From an uncultured Saprospiraceae bacterium (lineage in GTDB: Bacteria > Bacteroidota > Bacteroidia > Chitinophagales > Saprospiraceae): a stretch of DNA of 41,026 nt. Made by a program: the position numbers and the translations under genes. The notes beneath the pieces are model-generated. The model saw nothing but the letters and a program-made list of their open reading frames with translations. It ran no database searches and was not told the DNA's origin. Positions 9,715 to 19,443 of the stretch are shown here, piece after piece (within the stretch, counting starts at the first letter, position 1; the number at the start of each line of letters is the position of its first letter). The stretch spans positions 1 to 41,026 of the forward strand of contig CALGJS010000005.1 in the NCBI GenBank assembly GCA_937927835.1. The letters are read 5' to 3'.

Positions 9715-10614
9715 TTATTTCACATGACCAACTTCTAGTTCATAAATCTTTACTTTCCCAAAAGCACCACCATCTCGTGATTGAAAATAATTTCCAACCT
9801 TAAAGTAGTTTTCAAAAATACCCCAACGTTCGATATTTTTATCATCATAAACCGCTTTTTGAAAACCATTTAATTTGATTTCCATACGTCCTTCCGTGAC
9901 AATGATTTCAAGCGTAAATCGTTGTCCTTTCTCAATTGGAGTTTCAAAATTATAGCCTTTGTCATCACCCCAGGCGTCTTTGTCCAAGATAGCTTTATCC
10001 GCTGCACTGTGGTCTTTTAGTATTTTGGTTTTTACTCTAATTTTTCCTTTATCATAGTAAATTTTTAGAATTGGAGGCGCATTGTTATCTTTTTGGCCAA
10101 TTAATTCTTTTTGTTCATTGGTCAGTCTACCATGAATTTGTGCGATAATGATTCTATGCTCTTTTCCTTTTTCATCTTTGGTCACATTGTCTATCGACAT
10201 TTTTACCTTCATTCTTCTTCCTTGCTTAAAGGTCCAGTTGGTAGAGTTACTTCCAGATACCATTTGTTCTCTAAGTTCCGTTCTGGAATATTTGGTATTG
10301 CTTGTGGTAGAGCCAGGGTAGGCATGGAATACAATGGAACCATCGGAAGAATCATTATACATGAATTCTTGCAAGACTGGATTGGTCGCATAATTAAATA
10401 TTTCTGGAGGGCTCACTTCCATGGCTTTTCCATCGGCTCTTGGAGTAGGAATCGTTACTTTCCAATGTGTTAAGTCGATTTGAGCAACCTTAGATTTTTT
10501 ATTCATTGCAGACTTTTGAGTCGAGCATCCTGTGGATAGGAAGGCGAATAAAAATAGGAATCCGAAGAAGTTGGATAGTGAATTTTTCATGGAGAAAATA
10601 TTTATCTTTTTCAA
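9715..10614 (-). CDS. PL7 family alginate lyase (lipoprotein)
   Basis: Lipobox FLSTGC; PL7 motifs SRTELREQM, AQIHG, YFKVGNYFQS. Confidence 0.92.
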   Translation of the reverse strand: MKKINIFSMKNSLSNFFGFLFLFAFLSTGCSTQKSAMNKKSKVAQIDLTHWKVTIPTPRADGKAMEVSPPEIFNYATNPVLQEFMYNDSSDGSIVFHAYPGSTTSNTKYSRTELREQMVSGSNSTNWTFKQGRRMKVKMSIDNVTKDEKGKEHRIIIAQIHGRLTNEQKELIGQKDNNAPPILKIYYDKGKIRVKTKILKDHSAADKAILDKDAWGDDKGYNFETPIEKGQRFTLEIIVTEGRMEIKLNGFQKAVYDDKNIERWGIFENYFKVGNYFQSRDGGAFGKVKIYELEVGHVK

Positions 10615-10663
10615 AAATTAATTAAACAAATGTCACAGAATAGTAGGGTGGAAGGCTTCTTAA

Positions 10664-10675
10664 TTGGTCAACCAA
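10664..10675. promoter_or_regulatory. Palindromic operator TTGGTCAACCAA upstream of PL7 gene
   Basis: TTGGT-NN-ACCAA; 11 nt downstream (minus orientation) of the -7 box at 10687-10694. Confidence 0.8.
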
Positions 10676-10686
10676 TTATACTCTGA

Positions 10687-10694
10687 CAAATATA
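10687..10694 (-). promoter_or_regulatory. Bacteroidota -7 box TATATTTG for PL7 gene
   Basis: Plus-strand CAAATATA = TATATTTG on minus, matching TAnnTTTG; no clear -33 TTG at the expected distance. Confidence 0.6.
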
Positions 10695-10882
10695 ATATAA
10701 ATAATCTTTAAATTATAATCAGATCTTTTCTCTGGATGCTGCTAAATTGACAGACAAGTTTCTAATAATTCTACTGATAAATGACTGGATAAGAATAATT
10801 TCTTGTTTTATAATTATTTTTATTGGAAATTGTATTCTTTACATTAACAGTCACTTTCTTCAACAAAATATTAAAAAGAAGA

Positions 10883-10894
10883 TTGGTCAACCAA
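10883..10894. promoter_or_regulatory. Palindromic operator TTGGTCAACCAA upstream of gntR1
   Basis: Same motif, 8 nt before the proposed ATG at 10903. Confidence 0.75.
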
Positions 10895-10902
10895 AAGTAT
10901 TT

Positions 10903-11610
10903 ATGTTAGAGTTTTTTAATGAATTAGAACAAGAATCACCAGGAGATAAAATTATCATCCAGATTCGTAAATTGATTTCCTCTGGACAGTTGAAGCCAGG
11001 AGATAGATTACCACCAGAAAGAAAATTATCAGAAAAATTAGGCGTTGGTAGAACTGCGGTTAGAGAGGCGATTCAGAAATTAGAGTTCTATGGAATCTTA
11101 AAAACACTTCCACAAAGTGGAACGGTGGTCGCAGGTATGGGATTGGCTGCCTTAGAAGGATTGATTACGGATGTATTAAAATTAGAAAAAAGTGATTTTA
11201 TAGATCTTGTAGAAACAAGGGTCATCCTAGAAAAAAATATTGCCCAATTAGCAGCTGAAAGACGGACCGAGGAAGATATCGTAGCCATGCAAAAAGCCCT
11301 CGATGCCTATGCTCAAAAAATAAAAAATAAAGAAAATGGGGTTGAAGAAGATTTAATGTTCCATCTTAAAATAGTAGAAGCATCTAAGAATGCAGTGCTA
11401 AAGTCTTTGATGTTAATTATTACGCCAGACATTGTTAAAAGCTTTATCGATTATAAGGTCTGTGATAATACCACTGAATTGAAAGCGTTAAAGGAACACC
11501 AAAAAATACTGAAAGCGATCATCAAACAGGACGCCAAAAAAGCAAGCGCATATATGGAAGAGCACCTAAGAGATGTCGTAAATTTTAGTATTAAAGAAGA
11601 AGCAAAATAA
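10903..11610 (+). CDS. FadR/GntR-family transcriptional regulator (gntR1)
   Basis: MLEFFNELEQESPGDKIIIQIRKLISSGQLKPGDRLPPERKLSEKLGVGRTAVREAIQKLEFYGILKTLPQSGTVV; C-terminal FCD domain. Start trimmed from track 10747 by alignment with the paralogue. Confidence 0.93.
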   Translation: MLEFFNELEQESPGDKIIIQIRKLISSGQLKPGDRLPPERKLSEKLGVGRTAVREAIQKLEFYGILKTLPQSGTVVAGMGLAALEGLITDVLKLEKSDFIDLVETRVILEKNIAQLAAERRTEEDIVAMQKALDAYAQKIKNKENGVEEDLMFHLKIVEASKNAVLKSLMLIITPDIVKSFIDYKVCDNTTELKALKEHQKILKAIIKQDAKKASAYMEEHLRDVVNFSIKEEAK

Positions 11611-11614
11611 GCGT

Positions 11615-11643
11615 AACGGTAGAAGCTAAAAGGCCCTACCGTT
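11615..11643. terminator. Hairpin between convergent gntR1 and eda
   Basis: AACGGTAG ... CTACCGTT, 8-bp stem, 13-nt loop. Confidence 0.5.
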
Positions 11644-11656
11644 CCGTCTTTCGGGG

Positions 11657-12328
11657 TTATTTGTCTCGAATTTCACGAATGGTTGTTAATGCCTTTTTTG
11701 TTGTATTTTCCGTTTTGGCATAATCAAATTTTCCATCCTTATCCTTAACAAATAATTTTGAGCCCATTCCGACACAATAAGCACCTGCTTCTATCCAACC
11801 TTTTAAGTTTTCATAATCAGGTGATACGCCTCCGGTGGGCATGATATTCGTCCATGGTTGTGGTGCACGAACAGATTTTATAAAATTGGGACCATAGATA
11901 CTCCCTGGAAATAATTTTACTATTTCACATCCTAATTCTTCCGCTCTAGCAATCTCTGTTAGACTTCCACACCCAGGAGACCACAATACTTTTTTTCGAT
12001 TACATACTATTGCAATGTCTTCTCGCAATACCGGCGTAACTATAAAGTTGGCACCCAATTGCATATACATACTCGCGGTTCCTCCATCGGTTACCGAACC
12101 TACCCCTAAGATCATATCTGGCATTGAACGAGCAGCATACTTATTCAACTCTGAAAAAATTTCATGCGCATAATCTCCTCGATTTGTAAATTCTAATAAG
12201 CGAGCACCTCCCGCATAAATTGCATCTAATAGTTTTTTTGCAACCTCAATATCTGCGTTGTAAAAGAGTGGAACCATTCCTTGTTCCTTCATCTTTTGAG
12301 CAACTTCTATTCTTGTAAATCTTGCCAT
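11657..12328 (-). CDS. eda: KDPG/KHG aldolase (2-dehydro-3-deoxyphosphogluconate aldolase)
   Basis: MVPLFYNADIEVAKKLLDAIYAGGARLLEFTNRG...ILGVGSVTDGGTA...CEIVKLFPGSIYGPNFIKSVRAPQPWTNIMPTGGV. Confidence 0.93.
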   Translation of the reverse strand: MARFTRIEVAQKMKEQGMVPLFYNADIEVAKKLLDAIYAGGARLLEFTNRGDYAHEIFSELNKYAARSMPDMILGVGSVTDGGTASMYMQLGANFIVTPVLREDIAIVCNRKKVLWSPGCGSLTEIARAEELGCEIVKLFPGSIYGPNFIKSVRAPQPWTNIMPTGGVSPDYENLKGWIEAGAYCVGMGSKLFVKDKDGKFDYAKTENTTKKALTTIREIRDK

Positions 12329-12475
12329 TTTTTTATTTATTGAAAATTAATTAATAATGAAAGAATTAAAAATGAATAATGCACTCAATTTGTTAGAAAG
12401 AAAAAAACACGATTGAAGAGCATTATTAATTATTCATTAAAAGAATTATTCATTAAAAAATTATTAATTACCATT

Positions 12476-13513
12476 CTACCGAGCAACTCTTCCACTCGCA
12501 TCTCCACTCATCAATTTTTCTACCTCATCTATCGTTGCCAAGTTGGCATCGCCGTAAATGGTATGTTTTAGACAAGAAGCAGCGACGGCAAAATTTAAGG
12601 CATTTTGATCATCATCTGGATATTGCAGTAAACCGTAAATCAAACCACCCATAAAACTATCACCACCACCAACTCTATCTACGATATGTGTAATCTGATA
12701 TGTCGGTGCTTCATACAAAGTCTTGCCGTCATATAAAACACCAGACCAAGTATTATGCGAAGCACTGATCGAGCCACGTAAAGTGGTAATCACTTTTTTA
12801 GCACGAGGAAACATTTCCATTAGCTGCTGTAAAACGGATAAATAAGATTTTGCATCTACTTCATGACCAGCAGTAACATCAAGTCCTTCAGGATGTAATC
12901 CAAAATGCTTTTCTGCATCTTCTTCATTTCCTAAAATAATATCACAACCTGCCACCAATTCGGGCATCACCTCACCTGGCTCTTTTCCATACTTCCACAA
13001 TTTCTTTCGGTAATTTAAATCCGTTGAAACCGTCACACCCATTCTATTCGCAACCTGAATTGCTTCCAAACAAGCATCTGCTGCCCCTTGAGAAATAGCA
13101 GGCGTAATTCCAGTCCAATGAAACCAACCAGCGTCTTTAAACACTTCTTCCCAATCAATCATTCCAGCTTGAATGGTCGACATGGCAGAATGGGCCCGGT
13201 CATAGACGACTTTACTCCCACGGCTTACTGCACCGATTTCTAAAAAATAGATGCCGAGTCTTTCTCCACCATAAACAATATGATGAGTTCCTACATTTCG
13301 CTTGCGCATTTCCATCAAGGCACATTTTCCAATATCATTATCTGGAAGGCGTGTGACAAATTCTGTTGGAACACCATAGTTGGCGAGAGAAACGGCTACA
13401 TTGCTTTCACCACCTCCATAGATGGCTTCAAAAGAACTAGCTTGTGAAAATCTTTTCCAATTTGGAGGAGTGAGCCTAAGCATGATTTCTCCAAAAGTAA
13501 CCACTTTTTTCAT
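12476..13513 (-). CDS. kdgK: 2-keto-3-deoxygluconate kinase, PfkB family
   Basis: MKKVVTFGEIMLRLTPPNWKRFSQASSFEAIYGGGESNVAVSLANYG...VGGGDSFMGGLIYGLL. Confidence 0.92.
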   Translation of the reverse strand: MKKVVTFGEIMLRLTPPNWKRFSQASSFEAIYGGGESNVAVSLANYGVPTEFVTRLPDNDIGKCALMEMRKRNVGTHHIVYGGERLGIYFLEIGAVSRGSKVVYDRAHSAMSTIQAGMIDWEEVFKDAGWFHWTGITPAISQGAADACLEAIQVANRMGVTVSTDLNYRKKLWKYGKEPGEVMPELVAGCDIILGNEEDAEKHFGLHPEGLDVTAGHEVDAKSYLSVLQQLMEMFPRAKKVITTLRGSISASHNTWSGVLYDGKTLYEAPTYQITHIVDRVGGGDSFMGGLIYGLLQYPDDDQNALNFAVAASCLKHTIYGDANLATIDEVEKLMSGDASGRVAR

Positions 13514-13591
13514 AAATGTAAATTTATTGTTTTTAGTTTTTTAGTAAACGAGCATAAGAAATTTGGTTATAACTGGCTGGTTCTTTTTTAG

Positions 13592-13641
13592 TTAATTGGT
13601 TTCTCTTATTCGTAGTTCTACGAACAAGAGAAACTAATTAA
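13592..13641. other. Long intergenic hairpin between SDR and kdgK genes
   Basis: TTAATTgGTTTCTCTTaTTCGTAG-TT-CTACGAAcAAGAGAAACtAATTAA: 24-bp stem with two mismatches and a 2-nt loop. Confidence 0.8.
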
Positions 13642-13693
13642 TATCAACGATAGACCTTTTTCAAAGGCCGTATTTTATACCTATTGGGGAAAC

Positions 13694-14452
13694 CTATGAA
13701 AAGGCAAGTCCACCATTAATATCGAAGTTGGCTCCTGTGATAAATGAGCTATTGTTAGAAGCAAGATAAACTACTAAATCAGCAACTTCATCTGCTTTAC
13801 CTTCTCGTCTTACTGGTGTTTTTCCAGCTACGATCTTACGTATTTCGTCTTTTGTAAAATCATCATGAAATTTAGTGCCAATCAAACCAGGACAAATTGC
13901 ATTGACACGAATACCTTTAGGTCCTAATTCTTTTGCCATACCTCTCGTAAAAGTAGTTGTAGCACCTTTAGACGAAGCATACAAAGAAGATCCGCCACCG
14001 CCACCATCTCTTGCTGCTAGCGAAGAAAGGTTGATGATTGAGCCACCTTTACCCATTAAAGGTTCAAAGACTTGCATAACGAAAACAGTAGATTTGAAAT
14101 TTACATTCATCACCAAGTCATAGAATTCTTCATCAAATTCTTGTAAGGTTTTACGAGCGAAAAGACCACCTGCGTTGTTGACAAGGATATGAACTTTTTT
14201 ACCAAAAGCTTTTACGGTACTAGACTTTAATTTTTTGATGCCTTTTAGACTAGAAACATCGGCTTTAACTGCAATTGCTTGACCGCCAAAAGATTCGATT
14301 TCTTTAACCGTTTCTTGAGCACTTTTTCGAGAACTATTATAATTAACGACTACTTTTGCGCCTTCTTTGGCTAACTTGATAGAAATGGACCGGCCAATAT
14401 CTCGACCACCGCCTGTTACCACGGCTACTTTTCCTTTGAATTTTTTACTCAT
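13694..14452 (-). CDS. SDR-family oxidoreductase (DEH reductase candidate 1)
   Basis: TGGGRDIGRS nucleotide-binding motif, NNAGG, YASSKG catalytic motif, in an alginate catabolic cluster. Confidence 0.85.
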   Translation of the reverse strand: MSKKFKGKVAVVTGGGRDIGRSISIKLAKEGAKVVVNYNSSRKSAQETVKEIESFGGQAIAVKADVSSLKGIKKLKSSTVKAFGKKVHILVNNAGGLFARKTLQEFDEEFYDLVMNVNFKSTVFVMQVFEPLMGKGGSIINLSSLAARDGGGGGSSLYASSKGATTTFTRGMAKELGPKGIRVNAICPGLIGTKFHDDFTKDEIRKIVAGKTPVRREGKADEVADLVVYLASNNSSFITGANFDINGGLAFS

Positions 14453-14542
14453 TATTTTAATCTTATTTATTGAAAATTGGTATTTATTACACAGTGTATT
14501 TAAATATTAGAAGTTGTTTAAACTTCTACAAAAAATGAATTT

Positions 14543-15301
14543 TTAGATTCCCAATGCTTGACCACCACCAACTTGGATGGTTTCAGCGGTTAGGAAGGCA
14601 GCATCTTTACTAGCTAGAAAAGAAACAACTCCAGCAACATCTTCTGGTTGACCTAATCTTCCTAGCATAATATTCTTTGCCCAAGATTTAAATACTTCAG
14701 GCTTGGTTGATTTAATTCCAATATGAAAGTCCGTATCAATCGTACCAGGAGAAACAGCATTCACACGAATCCCATATTCCGCTAAATCTTTTGCCAGCGC
14801 TCTTGTAATTGTATGAACAGCAGCTTTAGAGGTTCCATACATTCCAGCACCTGGTCCACCAGCATTCCATCCTGCGTTAGAAGTATAATTGATAATAGTT
14901 GGGTTGTCTCCTTTTTTTAGAAAAGGGATCGCAGCTCTTGAAGCGAAAAATACAGAGTCTAGATTTAATGCCATTACAAATCTATAAAACTCGGTAGTCA
15001 TTTCTTCAAATCTAGAACGACCACCTAAGCCACCAGCGTTGTTTACCAGGACATCAATTCGTCCATACTTCTCTCCAATTTTGGTAATGTTTTCAGTTAC
15101 AGGATCTTCCTTGGTAACATCAAATCCATAATACTCAGCGGTGATTCCTTCCGCTGTAAGTTCTTCAACTCTTTTGGCTCCTTCATCGTGATTGATACCG
15201 TTGATAACAACGGTAAAACCATCTTTACCTAATCTTTTTGCTACCGCAAGACCAATTCCAGCAGTGGCACCAGTTATAATAGCTACTTTTCCTGTGTTCA
15301 T
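14543..15301 (-). CDS. SDR-family oxidoreductase (DEH reductase candidate 2)
   Basis: TGATAGIG, NNAGG, YGTSKAA; same cluster. Confidence 0.87.
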   Translation of the reverse strand: MNTGKVAIITGATAGIGLAVAKRLGKDGFTVVINGINHDEGAKRVEELTAEGITAEYYGFDVTKEDPVTENITKIGEKYGRIDVLVNNAGGLGGRSRFEEMTTEFYRFVMALNLDSVFFASRAAIPFLKKGDNPTIINYTSNAGWNAGGPGAGMYGTSKAAVHTITRALAKDLAEYGIRVNAVSPGTIDTDFHIGIKSTKPEVFKSWAKNIMLGRLGQPEDVAGVVSFLASKDAAFLTAETIQVGGGQALGI

Positions 15302-15396
15302 AATTTTTTGATTTTTTTCAAAACTAGTGGCGTGTAAACGCTATTTTTTTTAGTTTATAATTCCGTTAAAATAATATTTTTTTAAAAACAACTTCT

Positions 15397-16755
15397 CTAA
15401 TATGCTTTCTGAGTTTTTGGTCTCAACGGTTCAATTTTCCCGCAAAGCAACCAAACACTTGCTATGGCTAATAAAGCAAGTCCTGCACCTATAATAAATG
15501 CTGGAGAATAATTGCCATCTGCTGTCAACCAAGGAACAAATCGAACCAATCCTGCTGCGCTAAATTTGGCAGCCATTCCAGCAATCCCTGCTAAAGTTCC
15601 AACCGTTTTTCCACCAAAAAAATCACTTGGTAACGTCTGTACATTTCCAATCGCAGTTTGAAAACCAAACAAGATGATAGCCATTAATAGTACGGCCGTT
15701 ACAGGTAGACTAACTTCTCCAAATGGATTTAGATTTAATATATTTTGGACAATGGTTGGATCTGCCATCGCTAACAAACTTGGTAGCATAATTAAACAAC
15801 CAAGGGTGATAACGAACTTCCGAGTCCGGTCTACGTTCCAACCTTTTTGCATCCGGTTTTGCGCCAACAATCCACCGTACCAAGCACCAAACATTGCACC
15901 GACATAAGGAACCCATCCATATAGACCAATTTCTTTTACATTCATGCCAAATACTTCATACAAATAAATCGGAATCCAAACTACAAACAACCACCAAATC
16001 GGATCAATTGCTGCAGAAGCAATAATGACGCCCCAACTTTGTTTGTGTTGTAATAGTTCTCCGGTAGAAGGATTGTAACCCTCGTCAAACTCACCATCAC
16101 CATCTAGGTCTTGGTTTTTTTGACCAGTCAAGATATATTCCTTTTCTGACTCAGACAACCAAGGGTGCGTTTTTGGAGGCGATTTGACAATGACCATCCA
16201 AGGAATTAACCACAATAATCCTATTAACCCGACCACGACAAAGATCATTTGCCAGCTAAAATATATCGTTAAAAAAGCGATCAGCGGAATTGAAATGATT
16301 CCTCCGATGGCAGCACCGGAGTTGAATATTCCTTGGGCAAGCGCTCTTTCTTTGGTTGGAAACCATTCTGCATTTGCTTTGGCTGCTCCAGGCCAATTTC
16401 CTGCTTCCGCAACTCCTAAGATACCACGGAAAATACTGAAACTTAAAATGCCTTGTGCAAAAGCATGAAGTGCCGTGGCGATCGACCAAACGCCGATTGA
16501 TAAAGCAAATCCTAAACGAGTACCAATCCAGTCAAATATTTTTCCGAATATAGCTTGTCCAAATGCATAAGCGAACATGAAAACTACAGATATTATAGCA
16601 TAAATATCTTTTCGTTCTAATTCCGTCTTATCTGGATAGAGGTCTTTTGCAATGTCAGGCCAGAGGACCCCCATAGACTGGCGATCAATATAATTGATTA
16701 CTGCTGCTAGTGCTACTAACCCAACGACCCACCAACGTAAACCTTTAGATTTCAT
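15397..16755 (-). CDS. MFS transporter, hexuronate/ACS-like (probable DEH or oligouronate uptake)
   Basis: VINYIDRQSMGVLWPDIAKDL...GIFNSGAAIGGIISIPLIAFL; about 12 TM segments. Confidence 0.88.
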   Translation of the reverse strand: MKSKGLRWWVVGLVALAAVINYIDRQSMGVLWPDIAKDLYPDKTELERKDIYAIISVVFMFAYAFGQAIFGKIFDWIGTRLGFALSIGVWSIATALHAFAQGILSFSIFRGILGVAEAGNWPGAAKANAEWFPTKERALAQGIFNSGAAIGGIISIPLIAFLTIYFSWQMIFVVVGLIGLLWLIPWMVIVKSPPKTHPWLSESEKEYILTGQKNQDLDGDGEFDEGYNPSTGELLQHKQSWGVIIASAAIDPIWWLFVVWIPIYLYEVFGMNVKEIGLYGWVPYVGAMFGAWYGGLLAQNRMQKGWNVDRTRKFVITLGCLIMLPSLLAMADPTIVQNILNLNPFGEVSLPVTAVLLMAIILFGFQTAIGNVQTLPSDFFGGKTVGTLAGIAGMAAKFSAAGLVRFVPWLTADGNYSPAFIIGAGLALLAIASVWLLCGKIEPLRPKTQKAY

Positions 16756-16791
16756 AATGTGTTTGTTTCTTGTTTATGTAATGATGACTGT

Positions 16792-17133
16792 CTATAAAAA
16801 GTCTTCCCTTGCAGGACTAAATACGTCTACTAATTGTCCTGCTTTTGTACAGATACATCCGTGCATTACGAAGGGTAGTACGTAGAAGGAATCACCAGCC
16901 TTGATGGTTCTTACTTCATCACCAATCGTCATCTCAAATTCTCCGCTTTGGACATAGGTTACTTGAGAATGATGGTGATTGTGCATTTCTCCTACTCCGC
17001 CATCTTGAAAGTCAGCAACCACCATCATGATCTTATCATCGTAACCGTGAATTTTACGGCGCAATTTTGGGTTGACTGTTTCCCATTCCATTTCTTTGTC
17101 AAAGTGAAATCCTTTAGTTGGTTTAATTTCCAT
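16792..17133 (-). CDS. kdgF: Cupin, KdgF-like (unsaturated uronate linearisation)
   Basis: GGVGEMHNHHHSQVTYVQSGEFEMTIGDEVRTIKAGDSFYVLPFVMHG cupin motif; cluster context. Confidence 0.87.
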   Translation of the reverse strand: MEIKPTKGFHFDKEMEWETVNPKLRRKIHGYDDKIMMVVADFQDGGVGEMHNHHHSQVTYVQSGEFEMTIGDEVRTIKAGDSFYVLPFVMHGCICTKAGQLVDVFSPAREDFL

Positions 17134-17153
17134 TGTATAACGTTTTTTAAAAT

Positions 17154-19433
17154 TTATTTAATCATATACCCACCTTGCCATTCTAATAGTTTTTCTTCAA
17201 TTTTTAATTGATGTTTGGCTTGGTCTGATGCGTCTTTATTTGAAATAGCTAAGGTCCAATTTTTTCCAGATTGATGTATAATTTTTACCACTGTATATTC
17301 TATTGAATCATGAATGACTTCTATTGATGTTATACTTGGAAAAGGACTTACCGGAGTTTCAGAAACTGGATCATAGCTTCCATGAGATTCCACTACGGAG
17401 GCGAAAACACTATTTCCTGCTTTTCTTCTTTGTATAAAAACTGGATCAGGACGTAAATTAAAACTTGGATCATTTGCTCCAGCTCTTCCTAAAATTAATT
17501 CATCATTTGGTAGGGCAGAAGTAGTCATGGTAAATACCTTTCCTCTTACTTGACCGCCACCATCGCCTTGATGTCCAAACCAAGTGATTTGATTGGTGGT
17601 ACCGGTAGATTTTCCGCTGGCTTCCTTCCAAATATGCTGATACCCATGATCCGAACCAAGGGTAGTCATGTTATTGGTTTGAGCAGTATAATCAAAATTT
17701 GTTGAAATTAAATGACCATGATACCAGATGGGTAAATCATATTGATGCTCTTTTTCTGATGCTACTTTTAGCACATCAATTAATAATGGATTTCTTAGGT
17801 TTTCGTCTTTTAATAAAACGAAGGTTCGATGCATGGTTGCACCTTCATAAGCATATAATTCTTTTGCGCTGACTGCTTGCGCGTTTGGATTTTTTATATT
17901 GAAAAAATATTGATCCGGATGATTTGCTTCCGCTGCTTTGACCTTGCCATTATAATGAGACGTTTCATCAATGACTAATGTATTATGAGCGATGGTCTGT
18001 TTAGCAAAAGTCTTATTTTCTTTTAGGTACCGACCTCCACCTTTTTGATCAATATTTACCCATCGGGAGGCACCATAATCTTGGATTACTTCACCATCTT
18101 CATCATAAAGAGAGTAGGAGAGTTTATCAAAATGGCCATGTCCCATTCCATGAGCAGCGTACTTTGCAACGACACAAATTTCGTTTCCTTCTGAATTGTC
18201 AGCACGAATAATTCCTAACCCTCCATGCTTTCCTTCTGCTCCGTCACGATAAGCGATTGATTTATGTTTGAATGGTACGGTTAATCCTTTTTCGATATCA
18301 GCGGCAGTTTTATAACCAGCTACATCTAAAGTAACTTTTCCTTGTTTTTGAGCAATGGAAAGCAACATTGGATCACTTCCAAAATCTAAGTAGGCAATAT
18401 CTACCGCTGCGATTACTTCTCGAGAATTCCAAGACATTCCTTTTTGAGAATCATTGATGGGAAAGAATTTTCCTTGCGCGTCTGTCTCGTATAAAAGCGA
18501 GTAAATAGATTTTTCCAAAATTTTATCTCGGTAATTATAAATGTCTAAATCTGGACGATTGTTGGCCAAGGATTTTGCAAAAAGTAGAAACGGAGTCATC
18601 GCATATCGAAGGTAATAAGGTCCTTCGGTAAAATGTCCATCCGGTGAAAAAGAAAAATCTAGTTGTGCAAAAAAGCCTGCTTTATTTTGTCCATCTACTT
18701 TTATAAAACCACCATCATTGTCAACCATGGAATTATCTAATCCATCATTTTTTAAACCATATAAAGCTCTTTGGATTAAGACCTCATCATTCATAACCAA
18801 ACCGATCATTCCAACCGCAGCGTTGCCCCAAGTACTATGGTTGTGTACACGATTATAGAATTTTGGGTTGTCTGTAGAAATCCATTCGGCCAAAGGACGA
18901 AATAGGTCTTTCTCTACTAAGTCCCTTTCTTTTTTTGGCATAAAATCATAAACAGCATCATAGGCTTGACTTACGTAAACCAACCAGTTGGCATCGTTTA
19001 AACATTGCCAAAAAATCTTTCCAGTGGCATAGCTTCGATCGGTTGGATGTTTAGGAAGGGTAGGGAACATTTTTGCATAAGCCAATAAATTTTGACGAAT
19101 GTATTCCGCGTATTTTTCTTCTCCAGTGATTTGATAAAGATTACCTGCCTTTTGTAAAATAAACCAATTCTTTTTATGACGTTCGTGGGTATAACCACCC
19201 GCCATGTCTTTTGGAATCGGAACCTTTACGCCAATTTCTATTTCTGCATCCACCTCGGCTTTCGTGGTTGCTACTATATTGTCAAACATAGGTACTTTGC
19301 CTAAATTTGAACGAATTTCTTTTACCCCTTCTTTTGTTAAAATCAAATTAGGATGAGAGATTTGAGCAAAGGAGTTTAATCCTGTTCCAAGGAACAAGAA
19401 AAATAGGACTAGAAGAAATATATACTTATTCAA
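17154..19433 (-). CDS. PL17-like oligoalginate lyase (alginate lyase plus heparinase II/III fold)
   Basis: NHSTWGNAAVGMIG, YYLRYAMTPFLLFAKSL, HGMGHGHFDKLSYSLYDEDGEVIQDYGASRWVNIDQKGGGRYLKENKTFAKQTIAHNTLVIDE. Likely start TTG at 19433 (MNKYIFLLVLFFLFLGTGLNSFAQ); track start at 19466 is also TTG. Confidence 0.92.
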   Translation of the reverse strand: MNKYIFLLVLFFLFLGTGLNSFAQISHPNLILTKEGVKEIRSNLGKVPMFDNIVATTKAEVDAEIEIGVKVPIPKDMAGGYTHERHKKNWFILQKAGNLYQITGEEKYAEYIRQNLLAYAKMFPTLPKHPTDRSYATGKIFWQCLNDANWLVYVSQAYDAVYDFMPKKERDLVEKDLFRPLAEWISTDNPKFYNRVHNHSTWGNAAVGMIGLVMNDEVLIQRALYGLKNDGLDNSMVDNDGGFIKVDGQNKAGFFAQLDFSFSPDGHFTEGPYYLRYAMTPFLLFAKSLANNRPDLDIYNYRDKILEKSIYSLLYETDAQGKFFPINDSQKGMSWNSREVIAAVDIAYLDFGSDPMLLSIAQKQGKVTLDVAGYKTAADIEKGLTVPFKHKSIAYRDGAEGKHGGLGIIRADNSEGNEICVVAKYAAHGMGHGHFDKLSYSLYDEDGEVIQDYGASRWVNIDQKGGGRYLKENKTFAKQTIAHNTLVIDETSHYNGKVKAAEANHPDQYFFNIKNPNAQAVSAKELYAYEGATMHRTFVLLKDENLRNPLLIDVLKVASEKEHQYDLPIWYHGHLISTNFDYTAQTNNMTTLGSDHGYQHIWKEASGKSTGTTNQITWFGHQGDGGGQVRGKVFTMTTSALPNDELILGRAGANDPSFNLRPDPVFIQRRKAGNSVFASVVESHGSYDPVSETPVSPFPSITSIEVIHDSIEYTVVKIIHQSGKNWTLAISNKDASDQAKHQLKIEEKLLEWQGGYMIK

Positions 19434-19443
19434 AATTATTTTT

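Noticed and set aside
10111-10473. Plus ORF of 120 aa antisense to PL7
   Set aside because: Fully antisense to a well-supported lyase; no family resemblance.
10747-10902. N-terminal extension of gntR1 in the ORF track
   Set aside because: The extension does not align with the paralogue and would put the operator inside coding sequence; ATG at 10903 fits.
15674-16489. Several ORFs on both strands within the MFS gene
   Set aside because: Alternative-frame ORFs inside a conserved transporter gene.
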